Origin: Thiocystis violascens DSM 198
Lineage (GTDB): Bacteria; Pseudomonadota; Gammaproteobacteria; Chromatiales; Chromatiaceae
Direction: 5' to 3'
NCBI RefSeq assembly: GCF_000227745.2
Contig: NC_018012.1
Location: 2,402,501 to 2,466,500, forward strand
Length of the DNA: 64,000 bases
The notes beneath the pieces were generated by a model. That model made no database searches, was not told the origin of the DNA, and saw only the letters and a program-made list of their open reading frames with translations. Below are positions 35,966 to 45,136 of the stretch, one piece after another; the stretch's first letter is position 1, and every line of letters begins with the position of its first letter. Both the position numbers and the translations under genes were made by a program.

Positions 35966-37450
35966 ATGAAGCAATCCATCCAGCTTCGCCTCGGCCAACA
36001 CCTCACCATGACGCCCCAGTTGCAGCAGGCGATCAAGCTTCTGCAATTGTCCACGCTCGAACTTCAGAAAGAGATACAGGAGGCGCTCGATACCAATCTC
36101 ATGCTGGAGGAGGGCGACGATGCCGAGCGATTCAGTGCCAGCGAGGCGAGCGACAGCCGGATCCAGCCGATCGAGGAGGTCGCGCGCACGCGCGCCGAGG
36201 AGGATCTGCGGATCGATCGGGAGGTTCCGTCCGAGTCCAGCGAGATGCCCGACGAGCTTCCGGTCGATACGCAATGGGAGGATGTCTACGACAGCTATCT
36301 GCCCACCGCCGCTCAAGGCGGCGATGACGGCGCGGACTACGACCCTTTCGCCCACCAAAGCCGTCCGCAAACGCTGCACGATCATCTCGCCTGGCAACTG
36401 AACCTCAGCCGTCTCAACGAGCGCGATTTCATGATCGCCCAGGCGATCATCGACGCCATCGACGCGGACGGGTATCTGCGCACCCACATCGAGGATCTGC
36501 TGACCACGATCGACCACCCGGAGATCGGTGCCGATGAGGTGCAGACCCTGCTCCATCGCGTCCAATCGCTCGATCCGCCCGGGGTGGGCGCGCGGGATCC
36601 GCGGGAATGTCTGCTGCTTCAATTGCGCCAGATGCCCTCGGAGACGCCTTGCCGCGACCTGGCCATTGCCATCTGCCGCGACGGGTTCGAGCATCTGCCG
36701 AGAAAAGACATCGCCGCGCTGGCGCGCCTGCTCAATGCGCCGGAGCCGGAGATCGTCAGCGCCATCGAACTCATTCGCCGACTCAATCCGCGGCCTGGAT
36801 CCTTGATCGAGGCGGCGCCTTCGGAGTACGTTGTCCCGGACCTCTTCGTGCGCAAGCTGGAGGGCCGCTGGCTGGTCGAGCTGAATCCCGAATCGACGCC
36901 TAAACTGAGAGTGAACGCGGACTATGCGCGCTTGATCCGCCGCTCCGATCAGAGCGCCGACGGTACGACCCTGAAGAGCCATCTGCAGGAGGCACGCTGG
37001 TTCATCAAGAGTCTGGCGAGCCGCAACGATACCGTCCTGCGCGTGGGTTCCAAGATCGTGGAAATGCAGCAGGATTTTTTCGAGCAGGGCGACGAGGGGA
37101 TGCGGCCGATGATTCTGCGCGACATTGCCGAGGCGCTCGAATTGCACGAATCCACCGTCTCCAGGGTCACCACGCAGAAATACATGCACACCCCGCGAGG
37201 CACTTTCGAGTTCAAATATTTTTTTTCCTCTCACGTCAATACCGCTTCTGGCGGCGAGTGTTCGTCCACGGCCATCCGCGCCCTGATTCGCAAACTGATC
37301 GCGGCGGAGTCCGCCAGGAAGCCACTGAGCGACGAGAAAATCGCCAAGGAGCTTGAGGGTCAGGGGATCAAGGTCGCGCGCCGGACAGTCGCCAAATACC
37401 GCGAGGCAATGGGTCTCCCACCCTCGAACGAGCGCAAACGCCTGGATTGA
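35966..37450 (+). CDS. rpoN: RpoN, sigma-54 factor
   Basis: RNA polymerase sigma-54, needed for enhancer-dependent promoters. The 494-residue protein starts MKQSIQLRLGQHLTMTPQLQQAIKLL (region I, in separate segments here), continues with an acidic region II, the core-binding region and ends with the RpoN box ARRTVAKYRE. I start it at ATG 35966, where homologues begin, although no good Shine-Dalgarno sequence precedes it; a TTG 81 bases upstream adds residues unlike any RpoN. It follows lptB by 237 bases, the conserved order in gammaproteobacteria, and is followed by hpf. Confidence 0.93.
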   Translation: MKQSIQLRLGQHLTMTPQLQQAIKLLQLSTLELQKEIQEALDTNLMLEEGDDAERFSASEASDSRIQPIEEVARTRAEEDLRIDREVPSESSEMPDELPVDTQWEDVYDSYLPTAAQGGDDGADYDPFAHQSRPQTLHDHLAWQLNLSRLNERDFMIAQAIIDAIDADGYLRTHIEDLLTTIDHPEIGADEVQTLLHRVQSLDPPGVGARDPRECLLLQLRQMPSETPCRDLAIAICRDGFEHLPRKDIAALARLLNAPEPEIVSAIELIRRLNPRPGSLIEAAPSEYVVPDLFVRKLEGRWLVELNPESTPKLRVNADYARLIRRSDQSADGTTLKSHLQEARWFIKSLASRNDTVLRVGSKIVEMQQDFFEQGDEGMRPMILRDIAEALELHESTVSRVTTQKYMHTPRGTFEFKYFFSSHVNTASGGECSSTAIRALIRKLIAAESARKPLSDEKIAKELEGQGIKVARRTVAKYREAMGLPPSNERKRLD

Positions 37451-37480
37451 CAGGCCGTTTGAACCTTAAGGAGTCACACG

Positions 37481-37804
37481 ATGCAGATCAACCTGACGGG
37501 TCACCACATCGACATTACCGATGCACTCAGGGATTATGTCGAGAACAAATTCGAGCGCCTGGGGCGACATTTTGACCACGTCATCAACGCCCACGTCGTC
37601 CTCAGCGTTGAAAAACTCGCCCAAAAGGCGGAGGCGACACTCAATGTCAATGGGGGTAATGTGTTTGCCGACTCTACCCACGAAGATATGTACGCGGCGA
37701 TCGATGCCCTGATCGACAAGCTTGATCGCCAGGTGCTGCGCCACAAGGAAAAGAAAAGCAGCCACCGCGGTCCTGTTGCGAAAATCGCCGAGGCGGAGGA
37801 ATAG
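37481..37804 (+). CDS. hpf: HPF/YhbH, ribosome hibernation factor
   Basis: Short hibernation-promoting factor of 107 residues that binds the 30S subunit and favours 100S dimers in stationary phase. The family opening MQINLTGHHIDITDALRDYV and the KAEATLNVNGGNVFADS block are present, and there is no C-terminal dimerisation domain, so this is the short form. It follows rpoN by 30 bases with AAGGAG before its start. Confidence 0.92.
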   Translation: MQINLTGHHIDITDALRDYVENKFERLGRHFDHVINAHVVLSVEKLAQKAEATLNVNGGNVFADSTHEDMYAAIDALIDKLDRQVLRHKEKKSSHRGPVAKIAEAEE

Positions 37805-37974
37805 CCGCGGCCGAGCATTGAAGGCGAACGCGTTGCTTCCGTAGGCACGCACCAGGCACCTCGGGCGGCTCGTTGACTGACCGTTCGGGGTGTTTTTTAT
37901 TGAGACGACGAGAGACGATCACCACCATTAGGCTCAGATCCAGCCGACAGGTCGATCGCAGGAGACCCGAATTC

Positions 37975-38079
37975 ATGACCCTAGACAGCGATTGCGCGAC
38001 CATCGCGCCGAACCCGCGAGACTGCCCGCGGAATGCGCGCGAAGACCTGGCGGCCGCCATGCGCGTCCGCGAATCCTAG
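37975..38079 (+). CDS. possible small protein between hpf and ptsN
   Basis: A 34-codon frame starting ATG 37975 (MTLDSDCATIAPN) has GGAGA nine bases upstream and ends 11 bases before the ptsN start. It is rich in Arg, Ala and Cys and matches nothing I recognise. It fills part of the 286-base gap between hpf and ptsN, where a GGGTGTTTTTTATT stretch near 37890 might mark a transcript end. It could be a leader peptide or chance. Confidence 0.25.
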   Translation: MTLDSDCATIAPNPRDCPRNAREDLAAAMRVRES

Positions 38080-38090
38080 GACGTTGAGCC

Positions 38091-38540
38091 ATGTTGAGCC
38101 CAGACCTGATCAGCGAAGCCCGAATCGGGTGCGCTCTTGAGATCGCGAGCAAAAAACGCCTGCTCGAAACGCTGGCCGAACTGCTGGCAAGCGGTCATCC
38201 GCGCCTGCACACCGAGACCGTGTTCGAGCGACTGCTGGAACGCGAGCGCCTTGGCAGTACCGGACTTGGCCATGGCATCGCCTTGCCGCATGCCCGGATC
38301 AAGGAGGTCACGGAGGTGTTGGGAGCCTTCGTGCAGACGGTCCGGGGCGTGGACTATGACGCGACCGACGGCGAGCCGGTGGATCTCGCCTTTGCGCTGC
38401 TGGTGCCGGATGCCGCGAACGACGAACATCTGCGCCTCCTGGCGCATCTGGCCAGTCTGTTCAACGATCCGGCGATCCGGGCGAAACTGCGCGCGGCGGA
38501 TTCGCCGGCATTGCTCCTGCAAGTGTTGAACTCGCGCTAA
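38091..38540 (+). CDS. ptsN: PtsN, EIIA-Ntr
   Basis: Regulatory EIIA of the nitrogen-related phosphotransferase system. The 149-residue cytosolic protein has the phosphorylated His in LGHGIALPHARI. PtsN in other proteobacteria controls potassium transport, sigma-54 output and envelope stress by its phosphorylation state. It is 8 bases from hprK by open frame and in the same operon as rapZ, ptsH and ptsI. Confidence 0.93.
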   Translation: MLSPDLISEARIGCALEIASKKRLLETLAELLASGHPRLHTETVFERLLERERLGSTGLGHGIALPHARIKEVTEVLGAFVQTVRGVDYDATDGEPVDLAFALLVPDAANDEHLRLLAHLASLFNDPAIRAKLRAADSPALLLQVLNSR

Positions 38541-38565
38541 GCCGCCCTTGCAACGGCCGCCAGCG

Positions 38566-39528
38566 ATGATCGATAGCCTTCAGTCCCTGATTGCGCAGAC
38601 CGGATCCCAGCTCAAGCTGCATTGGCTGACGCCCGAGCCGCGCGAGCCGCGCCCCTTGCAGGGCGAGGCTCCCGAGCATTCCCGCCAGTCGCTGATCGGA
38701 TCGCTGAACTGTATCCATCCCAACCGCCTGCAGATCGTGGGTCAGCAGGAACAGGCGTATCTGCATGCCCTGGGCGCGACCGCCTTCGCCGAAACCATCG
38801 AAAAACTCTTCGCCGACCGTCCCGCGGCGGTGATCTTTTCCGATGGCATCGAGCCTGGCGCGGCATTGCTCGAATATGCCGAAGGCACGCAGACGCCGCT
38901 GCTGGCTTCCACGCTCGGCGATCAGGAACTGATCAACCACCTGCGTTATTTTCTGACCCATGCGCTCGCGGAACGCAAGACGGTGCATGGTGTCTTTATC
39001 GAAGTGTTGGGCATGGGCGTGCTGCTGGTCGGCAGTCCGGCGGTCGGCAAGAGCGAACTGGCGCTGGAGTTGATCACCCGCGGTCACCGCATCGTCGCCG
39101 ACGACGCGCCCCGCTTCGCGCGGATCGCCCCCGAGGTGCTCGAAGGCACCTGTCCGGAAACCCTGCGGGACTTTCTCGAAGTCCGCGGTCTGGGTATCCT
39201 CAACATCCGCGCCATGTTCGGCGAAGGCGCCGTGCTGCGCAGCAAGACGCTCAACCTGATCATCGACCTGCAACCACTGGATCACCAACAGCTCGAATGC
39301 ATCGATCGACTCACCGGCAGCCTGACGGCGGCCACCATCCTGGGCGTCGCGATCCCGAAGATCGTCATGCCGGTGGCGCCGGGCCGCAACCTGGCCATTC
39401 TGGTCGAGGCGGCGGTGCGACATCAGATCCTGCGCATCCGCGGCTACGACGCGGGCGTGGATTTCATCGATCGGCAAGCCCGCGCCATCAGTATCGATCG
39501 ACCCGATCCGCCAGCCGCCCGACGCTGA
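38566..39528 (+). CDS. hprK: HprK, HPr kinase/phosphorylase
   Basis: Bifunctional enzyme that phosphorylates HPr on Ser46 with ATP and removes it with phosphate. The 320-residue protein has the N-terminal domain, Walker A GSPAVGKS (156-163), and the HprK signature VRGLGILNIRAMFG. I take ATG 38566, since the TTG at 38548 adds nothing conserved. Most enteric bacteria lack this gene. Its target HPr, with an intact Ser46, is encoded 1.3 kb downstream, so a Ser-based control loop is plausible here. Confidence 0.93.
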   Translation: MIDSLQSLIAQTGSQLKLHWLTPEPREPRPLQGEAPEHSRQSLIGSLNCIHPNRLQIVGQQEQAYLHALGATAFAETIEKLFADRPAAVIFSDGIEPGAALLEYAEGTQTPLLASTLGDQELINHLRYFLTHALAERKTVHGVFIEVLGMGVLLVGSPAVGKSELALELITRGHRIVADDAPRFARIAPEVLEGTCPETLRDFLEVRGLGILNIRAMFGEGAVLRSKTLNLIIDLQPLDHQQLECIDRLTGSLTAATILGVAIPKIVMPVAPGRNLAILVEAAVRHQILRIRGYDAGVDFIDRQARAISIDRPDPPAARR

Positions 39529-39582
39529 CGTCACAGGCTCAAGCGTCGTCTTCCGTCAGCCCGACCTGAAGCGCACTCAATC

Positions 39583-40443
39583 ATGAAACTGGTTATTCTC
39601 AGTGGACTATCCGGCTCCGGGAAAAGCGTCGCACTTCACACGCTGGAAGATCTGGGCTATTACTGTATCGACAACCTGCCGCTCTTTCTGCTGAAAGACC
39701 TCGTGCTGGGGCTGCGCAAGGCGGCGCTTGACGAGGCGTTCACGAACACGGCGGTCGGTGTCGACGCCCGGACCAATCCGGATGAACTGCGCCTGCTCCC
39801 GGAACTTGTCCGGACCGCTCAGGAGCGAGGCATCGACTGTCGCGTCATCTTTCTGGAAACGAACACCGACACTTTGATCAAGCGTTTCAGCGAGACCCGC
39901 CGCAAGCATCCGCTCACCCGGGGCGACCGTTCGCTCGGCGAGGCGATCCAGCTCGAACGCGACCTGCTGGAGCCGATCCGGAGCTGCGCCGGGATCCTCA
40001 TCGACACCACCCAGACCAATGTCCACGAGTTGCGCGATCGGGTACGCGGCTGGCTGGTCGGCAGCGTCTCGCCCAAGGCGTCGATTCTGCTCCAGTCGTT
40101 CGGGTTCAAGCATGGCGTGCCGCAGGATGTGGATTTCGTGTTCGATGTGCGTTGCCTGCCCAATCCGCACTGGCAGCCCGAACTCAAACCGCTGACCGGA
40201 CGCGATCCGCCGGTCGTGGCGTTTCTGGAGGCAAGCCCCGAGGTCCAGCGGATGCGCGATGACATTCAATCCTTTCTCGCGCACTGGATCCCGTCCTTCG
40301 AGACCGACGGGCGGAGTTATCTGACGATCGCCATCGGCTGTACCGGCGGTCAACATCGCTCGGTCTACATGACCGAGGCACTGCGTCGCTTCTTCGAGGG
40401 TGACGGTCACAAGGTCATCGTGAGACATCGGGAATTGCCATGA
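39583..40443 (+). CDS. rapZ: RapZ, RNase adapter / nucleotide-binding protein
   Basis: Cytosolic protein of 286 residues with the Walker A LSGLSGSGKSVAL at the N-terminus and the C-terminal domain containing IAIGCTGGQHRSVYMTEAL. In E. coli RapZ binds the GlmZ/GlmY sRNAs and directs RNase E to control amino-sugar synthesis; here only the protein is seen. Its stop overlaps the start of the next PTS gene by four bases. Confidence 0.94.
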   Translation: MKLVILSGLSGSGKSVALHTLEDLGYYCIDNLPLFLLKDLVLGLRKAALDEAFTNTAVGVDARTNPDELRLLPELVRTAQERGIDCRVIFLETNTDTLIKRFSETRRKHPLTRGDRSLGEAIQLERDLLEPIRSCAGILIDTTQTNVHELRDRVRGWLVGSVSPKASILLQSFGFKHGVPQDVDFVFDVRCLPNPHWQPELKPLTGRDPPVVAFLEASPEVQRMRDDIQSFLAHWIPSFETDGRSYLTIAIGCTGGQHRSVYMTEALRRFFEGDGHKVIVRHRELP

Positions 40444-40877
40444 GCGTCGGACTTCTTCTGATTACGCATCGTCCGCTCGCGGGGGATCTGCTGAGTGTCG
40501 CCACCGAGATTCTGGGCAGCCGTCCGCCCGGCATCGAGGCGCTGGAGGTGATCAACGATACCCCGTGCGAAGATCTCGTCGCCGAGGGTCTGCGGCGCGC
40601 CGCGCGACTCGACCAGGGCGATGGCGTGCTGATCCTGACCGACCTCTTCGGCGCCACGCCCGCCAATGTCGCGATGGTTCTGTTGGATCGCCTGGAGCGC
40701 GCGCGGGTGCTGGCAGGCGTGAACCTGCCGATGCTGCTGCGGGCATTGAACTACGCCGCGCTGGATCTGGAGACGGTGGCCGAGAAGGCCGCGCAGGGCG
40801 CGCGCGATGGTATCCGCCTGTGCGTCGCCGCAGGCGAGCAGCGCACGATACCGGCACGCAGGATCCAGGTCACATGA
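40440..40877 (+). CDS. EIIA-Man family PTS protein
   Basis: Cytosolic mannose-family EIIA domain of 145 residues with the phosphorylation His10 in LLLITHRPLAG and the GDGVLILTDLFGATPAN segment. No EIIB, EIIC or EIID partners lie nearby, so it likely has a regulatory role like the isolated EIIA-Man proteins of other proteobacteria. It overlaps rapZ upstream and ptsH downstream. Confidence 0.9.
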   Translation: MSVGLLLITHRPLAGDLLSVATEILGSRPPGIEALEVINDTPCEDLVAEGLRRAARLDQGDGVLILTDLFGATPANVAMVLLDRLERARVLAGVNLPMLLRALNYAALDLETVAEKAAQGARDGIRLCVAAGEQRTIPARRIQVT

Positions 40878-41143
40878 TTCGCAGGGAATTCGAGATCTGC
40901 AACAAACTGGGTCTGCACGCGCGCGCGGCAGCCAAGCTGGTGCAATGCGCCACGCGCTACCGCAGCCATATCGAAATCGAGCGGCGCGATCAGCGCGTCA
41001 ACTGCAAAAGCATCATGGGGGTGATGATGCTGGCCGCGAGTCAGGGCACCTGGGTCACGGTCGAGGCCGTCGGCGACGACGAGGAGGACGCAATGGTGTC
41101 GATCGAGACACTCATCCGCGAGCGCTTCGGGGAGGCCGAATGA
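40874..41143 (+). CDS. ptsH: HPr phosphocarrier
   Basis: Phosphocarrier of 89 residues. His15 lies in NKLGLHARAAAKLV, the site phosphorylated by enzyme I, and Ser46 in NCKSIMGVMML, the site for HprK. The ATG overlaps the stop of the EIIA gene (ATGA), and its own stop overlaps ptsI. The longer frame beginning at 40565 is a shadow of the EIIA gene. Confidence 0.93.
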   Translation: MIRREFEICNKLGLHARAAAKLVQCATRYRSHIEIERRDQRVNCKSIMGVMMLAASQGTWVTVEAVGDDEEDAMVSIETLIRERFGEAE

Positions 41144-42882
41144 CCACCGCCTTTCAGGGCATCGGAATCGCCTCGTCCTGTCCGATTGCCCTGGGGCCGG
41201 CGTTCATCGACGCGCGCGGACGCGGCGGCGCCTTCCTCACCCCCATCGCCAGCGATCAGATCGGCGCCGAGATCGCCCGACTGGATCTGGCCGTGGCCGC
41301 CGCGCGCGAGGCCTTGCAGGCGGTACGCGAACAGATCCCGCGCCACACCCCCATCAAGATCGCCGAGTTCATCGACGCCCACCTGCTGATGCTCGAAGAT
41401 GCCGCCCTCATCGACGAGGTCCGGCGCATCGTGACCGATCAATTGTGCAATGCGGAGTGGGCGCTCCAGTTACAGCGCGACACCCTGATTCGGGTCTTCG
41501 ACGAGATGGACGACCCCTATCTGCGCACCCGGCGCGACGATATCGAGCATGTGGTCCGTCAGATTCAGTCCTTCCTGCGCGGCGAAGCGCCCGCGCTCAA
41601 CCCCGGAATCAAGGATCTCGACGGCTGCGTGGTGGTGGCGCACGATCTCATGCCCGCCGACGCCATCCTGCTGCGCCACCGCGGCGCGGCGGCCTTCGTC
41701 ACCGAAGCCGGCGGTCCCATGTCGCATACCGCCATCCTGGCGCGCAGCCTCGGGGTTCCCGCGGTTATGGGCGTCCACGAGATCACCCGTTATCTGCGTC
41801 AGAATGAATTTCTGGTGGTCGACGGCGAGACCGGAACCGTGCTCGCCGATGCCGACGAACGCACCCGGGAGTATTTCCGCCAGCGCCTGCGCGCGTTCGA
41901 GGCGCGCCAGCGTCGGTTGCGCGAATTGGTCAGCCGACCCACTCTGACACGCAATGGGGTCGCCATCGATCTGCTGGCCAATCTGGAATTGCCCGAGGAC
42001 GTGCGCACGGCCAAGGCCAACGGCGCCGCTGGCGTCGGTCTGTACCGCACCGAATTTCTCTACATGAACCGCGACGACCTCCCGGACGAGGAGGAGCATT
42101 TGGCCAACTATGCCGAGATGATCGCGGGACTCGATGGCATCCCCATCACCATCCGCACCCTGGATCTCGGCGTCGAGAAAGGCTGCGAGGCGTTCGTCCG
42201 ATGCGGCTCCAATGCCTGCAATCCGGCACTCGGTTTGCGCGCGATTCGACTCTGTCTCAAGGAACCGGAGCTGTTCCGACCGCAATTGCGCGCGATTCTG
42301 CGCGCCTCCGCGCTCGGCCCAGTCCGCCTGATGCTGCCGCTCGTGACCAATGTGCATGAAGTGGATACCGTGCTGGCGCTCATTGTGCAGCTCAAGCATC
42401 AGCTCGACCGCGAGGGACTGCGCTACGATCCCGCCCTGCCGGTCGGGGCCATGATCGAGGTGCCCGCCGCCGCGCTGGCGGCCCGCGCCATCGCCCACCG
42501 GATGGACTTTCTCTCCATCGGCACCAATGACCTGATCCAGTACACGCTCGCCATCGACCGTCTGGACGACGCCGTCAACTATCTGTTCGACCCCACCCAT
42601 CCCGCCATCCTGCGGCTGATCCGCATGACCATCGAGGCCGGGCGCGCGCTGAACATTCCGGTCAGCATGTGCGGCGAGATGGCCGGCGACCCGCGCTTCA
42701 CGCGCCTGCTGCTGGGGCTTGGGCTGCGGGAGTTCAGCATGCAGCCGGGGGCGCTGCTCGACATCAAGGAAATCGTGCTTGACGCCGATTCGCGGGAACT
42801 TCAGCGGCGCACCGCCCAACTGTTCGATCTGCTCGACGAGACGGATCCCAGCCACCTGTTGGAAGCCTTGAATCAGGCTTGA
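41140..42882 (+). CDS. ptsI: PtsI, PTS enzyme I
   Basis: Enzyme I takes phosphate from PEP and passes it to HPr. The 580-residue protein has the phosphohistidine H196 in GGPMSHTAILAR, the PEP-binding barrel and signature LDFLSIGTNDLIQYTLAIDR in two halves, plus the CGEMAGDP motif with the active Cys. It lacks a GAF domain, so it is PtsI-like and not PtsP. It completes a PEP-EI-HPr-EIIA chain without permease. The frame open from 40807 is spurious before 41140. Confidence 0.94.
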   Translation: MTTAFQGIGIASSCPIALGPAFIDARGRGGAFLTPIASDQIGAEIARLDLAVAAAREALQAVREQIPRHTPIKIAEFIDAHLLMLEDAALIDEVRRIVTDQLCNAEWALQLQRDTLIRVFDEMDDPYLRTRRDDIEHVVRQIQSFLRGEAPALNPGIKDLDGCVVVAHDLMPADAILLRHRGAAAFVTEAGGPMSHTAILARSLGVPAVMGVHEITRYLRQNEFLVVDGETGTVLADADERTREYFRQRLRAFEARQRRLRELVSRPTLTRNGVAIDLLANLELPEDVRTAKANGAAGVGLYRTEFLYMNRDDLPDEEEHLANYAEMIAGLDGIPITIRTLDLGVEKGCEAFVRCGSNACNPALGLRAIRLCLKEPELFRPQLRAILRASALGPVRLMLPLVTNVHEVDTVLALIVQLKHQLDREGLRYDPALPVGAMIEVPAAALAARAIAHRMDFLSIGTNDLIQYTLAIDRLDDAVNYLFDPTHPAILRLIRMTIEAGRALNIPVSMCGEMAGDPRFTRLLLGLGLREFSMQPGALLDIKEIVLDADSRELQRRTAQLFDLLDETDPSHLLEALNQA

Positions 42883-42903
42883 GTCCGGACCGACAAGCCC
42901 CCC

Positions 42904-44265
42904 ATGAGCGTCTCCGTCCCCAGCCATCCCGACCGCCCGCGTCTCGACGCCCTGCGCCAAGTGCTTGAGCAGGGCGCCATGCGTCAGGCCGCGCGCATGC
43001 TCAATGCCCTGCAACCCGCCGAAATCGCGTATCTGCTCGAATCCCTGCCGCCTCAGGAACGCGAACTGGTCTGGAATCTGGTGGAGGCCGAGTCCGATGG
43101 CGAGGTGCTGGCCTATCTGCATGACGATGTCCGCGAACACCTGATCCGGCTGATGGATACCGGCGAACTGATCGCCGCGATGGGCAATCTGGACACCGAC
43201 GACCTGGCCGACCTGATCCGGGATCTGCCTGTGGCCATCACGCGCGAGGTCGTCAAATCGCTCGACCAACAGCGCCGCGAGCGACTTGAGCAGGCCCTGT
43301 CATTTCCGGAAGACAGCGCCGGCGGCCTGATGAACACCGACACGGTGACGGTACGCCCCGAGATGACCCTGGAAGTCGTGATGCGCTATCTGCGTCGGCT
43401 CAAGGGCGGCCTGCCGGACATCACGGACAACCTCATCGTGGTCAATCGCCGGGGATCCTACCTGGGCGTGCTCTCTCTGACCGATCTGCTGACCCACGAC
43501 CCGGAGGATTCGGTTGCCGAGGCCATGCGGCTGGACGTGCAGGCCATTCCCGCGACCTGGAGCGCCCACGAGGTCGCGACTCGTTTCGAGCAGCACGATC
43601 TGGTCACCGCGCCGGTGGTGGACGACGAGGGACGCCTGCTCGGGCGTATCACGGTCGACGATGTGATGGACGTGATCCGCAAGGAAGCCGAACATCAGTT
43701 TCTCGGTCAGGCCGGTCTTTCGGAGACCGAGGACATGTTCGCCCCGGTCCTGCTCAGCGCGCGCCGGCGCGCGCTCTGGCTCGGCGTCAACCTGCTGACC
43801 GCCTTTCTCGCCGCCTGGGTCATCGGCCGCTTCGAGGCGACGATTCAGCAGGTGGTGGCGCTGGCCGTCCTCATGCCCGTGGTCGCCAGCATGGGCGGGA
43901 TCGCCGGCACCCAAACGCTTACGCTCGCCATCCGCGGCTTGGCCGTGGGCCATCTCACGTCCAGGAACGCCCGCTGGCTGTTCCGCAAGGAGATGGCGGT
44001 CGCGGCGCTCAACAGCATCGTCTGGGCCGTGGTGGTGGCGCTGATCGCCTGGCTCTGGTTCCACGACACCCGGATCGCGCTGGTCATCGGCGCGGCCATC
44101 AGCATCAACCTGCTCGCCGCCGCCTTCGCGGGCGCGCTGTTGCCGCTCTTGCTGGAACGCCTCGGCATCGATCCGGCCCTGGCCGGCGGGGTGATTCTCA
44201 CCACCGTGACGGATGTGGTGGGCTTTCTGGCGTTTCTGGGATTGGCGACGGTCTTTTTGCTTTAA
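42904..44265 (+). CDS. mgtE: MgtE magnesium transporter
   Basis: Inner-membrane magnesium channel of 453 residues. An N-terminal superhelical MgtE_N domain (LEQGAMRQAARMLNAL), two CBS domains that sense cytosolic Mg2+ (about residues 140-260), and five C-terminal membrane helices with the pore helix VMPVVASMGGIAGTQTLTLA. All family features are intact. It follows ptsI by 21 bases and may be read with it. Confidence 0.93.
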   Translation: MSVSVPSHPDRPRLDALRQVLEQGAMRQAARMLNALQPAEIAYLLESLPPQERELVWNLVEAESDGEVLAYLHDDVREHLIRLMDTGELIAAMGNLDTDDLADLIRDLPVAITREVVKSLDQQRRERLEQALSFPEDSAGGLMNTDTVTVRPEMTLEVVMRYLRRLKGGLPDITDNLIVVNRRGSYLGVLSLTDLLTHDPEDSVAEAMRLDVQAIPATWSAHEVATRFEQHDLVTAPVVDDEGRLLGRITVDDVMDVIRKEAEHQFLGQAGLSETEDMFAPVLLSARRRALWLGVNLLTAFLAAWVIGRFEATIQQVVALAVLMPVVASMGGIAGTQTLTLAIRGLAVGHLTSRNARWLFRKEMAVAALNSIVWAVVVALIAWLWFHDTRIALVIGAAISINLLAAAFAGALLPLLLERLGIDPALAGGVILTTVTDVVGFLAFLGLATVFLL

Positions 44266-44284
44266 CTTTCGGAAGGTCAGACGA

Positions 44285-45136
44285 ATGGCGCGAGCCACGG
44301 TCTTATTCATCATTCTGCTTCTCGTCGGAACATCAACCACGTTTGCCGATGCCGAAGAGCGACCACTCTGGGAGATCGGGTTTGGCGGCGGGGTCATCCA
44401 GATTCCGGATTATCGCGGCTCCAGCGAATCGGGCGTCTATCCCTACCCCTTCGTCATGCCCATTTACCGTGGTCGCTCTTTCCAGGCCGACGAGGAAGGC
44501 ATTAAGGGCGTTCTCGGCGAATCCAATCGTCTGCGTCTGGATGTCAGCTTCTATGGCAATGTGCCGGTCAACGGCGATAACGACGCTCGCGCGGGCATGG
44601 AGACCCTGGATCCGCTCCTGGAAATCGGCCCGATGCTCCGCTATAAGGCGTGGACAGCGTCGCGCCACCGCCAATCGCTGATCCTCGACGCGCCGCTGCG
44701 AGTGGCGCTGTCGCTTGGCGATGGAGTGGATGTGGTGGGGTATGCGCTGACGCCGAGGGCGTCGTACCGCAGACAGATCGATCTGTGCGACAGGCCGTGG
44801 AAGTGGTCCATCAGTGGCGAACTGCTTTGGGGGTCACGGGATCTGCATCGCTATTACTATCAGGTCGATCCCGTCGACGCGACGGCGTGGCGGCCGGCCT
44901 ACGATGCCGGGGCGGGATTTGGCGGCTCCCGACTGCGTACCAGTCTGTACCGGCGCGATCGCAACCGGCTGATCAGCCTCTATGCGGTTTACGATCATCT
45001 CGGCGGAGCGGTCTTCGAGGACAGTCCGCTGGTCGAGCGGCAGGGGGGCTTGACACTTGGCTTCGTCGTGATCTGGTTCCCCTTCCAATCCAACGACGTG
45101 GTGAAGGTCAATCAATGGGAATGGACGACCGAATAA
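44285..45136 (+). CDS. MipA/OmpV-like outer membrane protein
   Basis: Outer membrane beta-barrel of 283 residues in the MipA/OmpV family. The Sec signal is ATVLFIILLLVGTSTTFA|DA, the mature part starts with the WEIGFGGGVIQIPDYRGSS family feature, strands alternate throughout and the C-terminus ends in WEWTTE. The ATG follows GGAAGG. Members include scaffolds of murein enzymes and porin-like proteins. It overlaps the first gene of the pigment-type locus by 22 bases, which hints at co-expression. Confidence 0.82.
   Translation: MARATVLFIILLLVGTSTTFADAEERPLWEIGFGGGVIQIPDYRGSSESGVYPYPFVMPIYRGRSFQADEEGIKGVLGESNRLRLDVSFYGNVPVNGDNDARAGMETLDPLLEIGPMLRYKAWTASRHRQSLILDAPLRVALSLGDGVDVVGYALTPRASYRRQIDLCDRPWKWSISGELLWGSRDLHRYYYQVDPVDATAWRPAYDAGAGFGGSRLRTSLYRRDRNRLISLYAVYDHLGGAVFEDSPLVERQGGLTLGFVVIWFPFQSNDVVKVNQWEWTTE

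Noticed and set aside
37885..37905. Rho-independent terminator after hpf
   Set aside because: A T-rich run is present (GTGTTTTTTATT) but no stable stem precedes it.
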